Below, piece by piece: positions 62,823 through 64,000 of a stretch of DNA of 64,000 bases. The DNA is taken from assembly GCA_963995505.1 (NCBI GenBank), contig OZ023192.1, positions 8,539,001 through 8,603,000 on the forward strand, read 5' to 3'. The position numbers and the translations under genes are program-made. The notes below the pieces were generated by a model. The model made no database searches and was not told where the DNA came from. It worked only from the letters and a program-made list of their open reading frames with translations. The stretch comes from Hypericum androsaemum (taxonomy: Eukaryota; Streptophyta; Magnoliopsida; Malpighiales; Hypericaceae). Within the stretch, counting starts at the first letter, position 1. Each line of letters begins with the position of its first letter.

Positions 62823-64000
62823 GTCCCCTCCTCTTGAAAAGGATTTGTCCTCAAATCATCACCTACATCAAACGGACTCAAGTCAGCCACGTTAAACGAA
62901 GCACTTACATTATACTCACCCGGAAGGTCTAGCTTGTAGGCATTATCATTGATGCGTTCGATCACTTGGAATGGACCATCTCCCCGTGGTAGCAACTTTG
63001 AACGTCTTTGTACAGGAAAACGCTCCTTCCTCATATGTAGCCAAACCCAATCTCCCGGCTCAAAGACAACCTTGTGCCTTCCTTTGTTTGCTTGCCTTGC
63101 ATAGTGCTCCGTGCGCTTCTCGATGTTCATTCTTGCTTTCTCATGTAACTGCTTGACAAATTCAGCTTTCTTCTTGCCATCTAAGTTAACTTGCTCACTC
63201 GAAGGTAGAGGTGATAAATCCAATGGAGTCAAAGGATTAAATCCATAAACAAGCTCAAATGGTGAGAATTGAGTAGCAGAATGGACAGAACGATTATAAG
63301 CAAACTCAACATGAGGCAAACATTCTTCCCAAGTCTTAATGTTATGCTTAATGAGTGCTCTCAAAAGTGTAGACAAAGTCCTATTCACTACTTCAGTTTG
63401 ACCATCAGTTTGAGGATGACAAGTAGTAGAAAACAACAACTTAGTACCTAACTTGCACCACAAAGTCTTCCAAAAGTAACTTAGGAACTTAGCATCTCTA
63501 TCAGAGATAATTGTCCTAGGCATGCCATGCAACCTAACAACCTCTCTAAAGAACAAATCAGCAATGTTTGAAGCATCATCAGTCTTATGACATGGAATGA
63601 AATGTGCCATCTTAGAAAACCTATCCACTACCACAAAAATTGAATCTCTTCCACGCTTAGTCCTAGGTAGGCCTAACACAAAATCCATAGAGATATCAAT
63701 CCAGGGCTCACTAGGTATAGGTAGTGGGGTGTACAAACCATGGGGTTTTACCTTTGACTTGGCTTGCTTGCAAGTGATGCAACGACCACAAACTCTCTCA
63801 ACGTCTCTCTTCATGTGTGGCCAAAAGAAATGATCTTGTAGCATTGCCAAGGTCTTTGCAATTCCAAAATGCCCCATTAAGCCACCTCCATGTGCCTCCT
63901 GGATTAGTAATTCTCGCATCGAATAATTAGGCACACAAAGTTTGTTTTCACGAAATAGGTAACCTTCATTACGAAAGAACTTACCAAATGCACTTCTTTC
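62597..64000 (-). CDS. Gag-pol of E3, C-terminal part (window edge)
   Basis: Open frame of about 468 codons continuing past the window. It covers the region just before integrase, the zinc region ([11 protein letters not shown]), the D,D,35E core, the GPF region and the LTR-encoded tail with [12 protein letters not shown]. It is almost the same as E1 and E2; one visible change is Tyr for Cys in the LCVPN-x-SMREL segment. No break is seen in the visible part. Confidence 0.94.
   Translation of the reverse strand, partial: ERSAFGKFFRNEGYLFRENKLCVPNYSMRELLIQEAHGGGLMGHFGIAKTLAMLQDHFFWPHMKRDVERVCGRCITCKQAKSKVKPHGLYTPLPIPSEPWIDISMDFVLGLPRTKRGRDSIFVVVDRFSKMAHFIPCHKTDDASNIADLFFREVVRLHGMPRTIISDRDAKFLSYFWKTLWCKLGTKLLFSTTCHPQTDGQTEVVNRTLSTLLRALIKHNIKTWEECLPHVEFAYNRSVHSATQFSPFELVYGFNPLTPLDLSPLPSSEQVNLDGKKKAEFVKQLHEKARMNIEKRTEHYARQANKGRHKVVFEPGDWVWLHMRKERFPVQRRSKLLPRGDGPFQVIERINDNAYKLDLPGEYNVSASFNVADLSPFDVGDDLRTNPFQEEGTDVSKPKDAPTIKLVDSQQVQVPIGPMTRARARKLQSDFNGLMQEVWAQVGAYKCKDVHEAHAKPMHVIEAILEA

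Larger units (their letters stand above)
62018..64000 (-). mobile_element. Element E3: lineage-2 Ty3/gypsy retrotransposon, 3' part
   Basis: Minus-strand element with an 805-bp 3' LTR and the C-terminal half of pol. It runs off the right window edge. LTR details (CCGCAT, GGAAC, short TG run) match E1, not E2. It is inserted in the pol gene of element F. The five bases before it are CCATC; the matching copy should lie past the window on the other side. Confidence 0.95.

Overview
The window is repeat-dense plant nuclear DNA with no host gene that I can recognise. It holds eight LTR retrotransposons or retrotransposon blocks of the Ty3/gypsy order and one long purine-strand-biased satellite array that several of them have broken up. 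The plant assignment rests on initiator tRNA-Met primer-binding sites (TGGTATCAGAGC) next to the LTRs, plant-type gag-pol polyproteins with protease-RT-RNaseH-integrase order, and nested insertions. A dicot is plausible, but I cannot name the species.

Layout: 1-4747 element A (+, 5' part outside the window). 4748-4777 head-to-head junction of two primer-binding sites. 4778-14441 tandem array B (-): five 764-bp LTRs alternating with four internal domains, each carrying one identical 329-codon gag-like ORF and no pol. 14442-25149 satellite S1. 25150-30765 element C (-, complete, intact 1472-codon gag-pol, LTRs that read as identical). 30766-33847 satellite S2. 33848-39299 element D (+, complete but decayed, duplicated target AAGAT). 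39300-44985 satellite S3. 44986-58661 element E1 (+, duplicated target GTAAG), interrupted at 49259-56095 by complete same-family element E2 (-, duplicated target CGCAC, intact 1595-codon polyprotein). 58662-60370 satellite S4. 60371-62017 element F (-, 3' part). 62018-64000 element E3 (-, 3' part), inserted in F and running off the window.

Two lineages are present. Lineage 1 (A, C, D, F and, by its LTR tip, the gag-only B) has LTRs starting TGACGTAGG or close to it. Lineage 2 (E1, E2, E3) has 805-807-bp LTRs starting TGATGTGAGC, and its polyprotein reads about 75 codons into the 3' LTR. Neither shows an obvious classical chromodomain. A CRM-like (centromeric chromovirus) placement is possible, especially for lineage 2, but is not proven here.

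The four satellite pieces total about 21.2 kb, share one orientation (purines on the + strand) and one 10-12-bp motif (AAGGCAAGAA / AAGGCAAGAT), and carry longer higher-order motifs. The target duplications of D and E1, together with uninterrupted copies of the same repeat sequence elsewhere in the array, show that these elements landed in a pre-existing array. The order of events supported is: satellite first; then D (oldest, LTRs differ at about 13 sites and by a 37-bp gap); then C and E1; E2 after E1; E3 after F. Most points of interest are structural: the LTR-gag tandem array, the PBS-PBS junction, the large inverted repeat made by E1/E2, insertion of C and D at nearly the same satellite phase, and the strand-asymmetric satellite itself.
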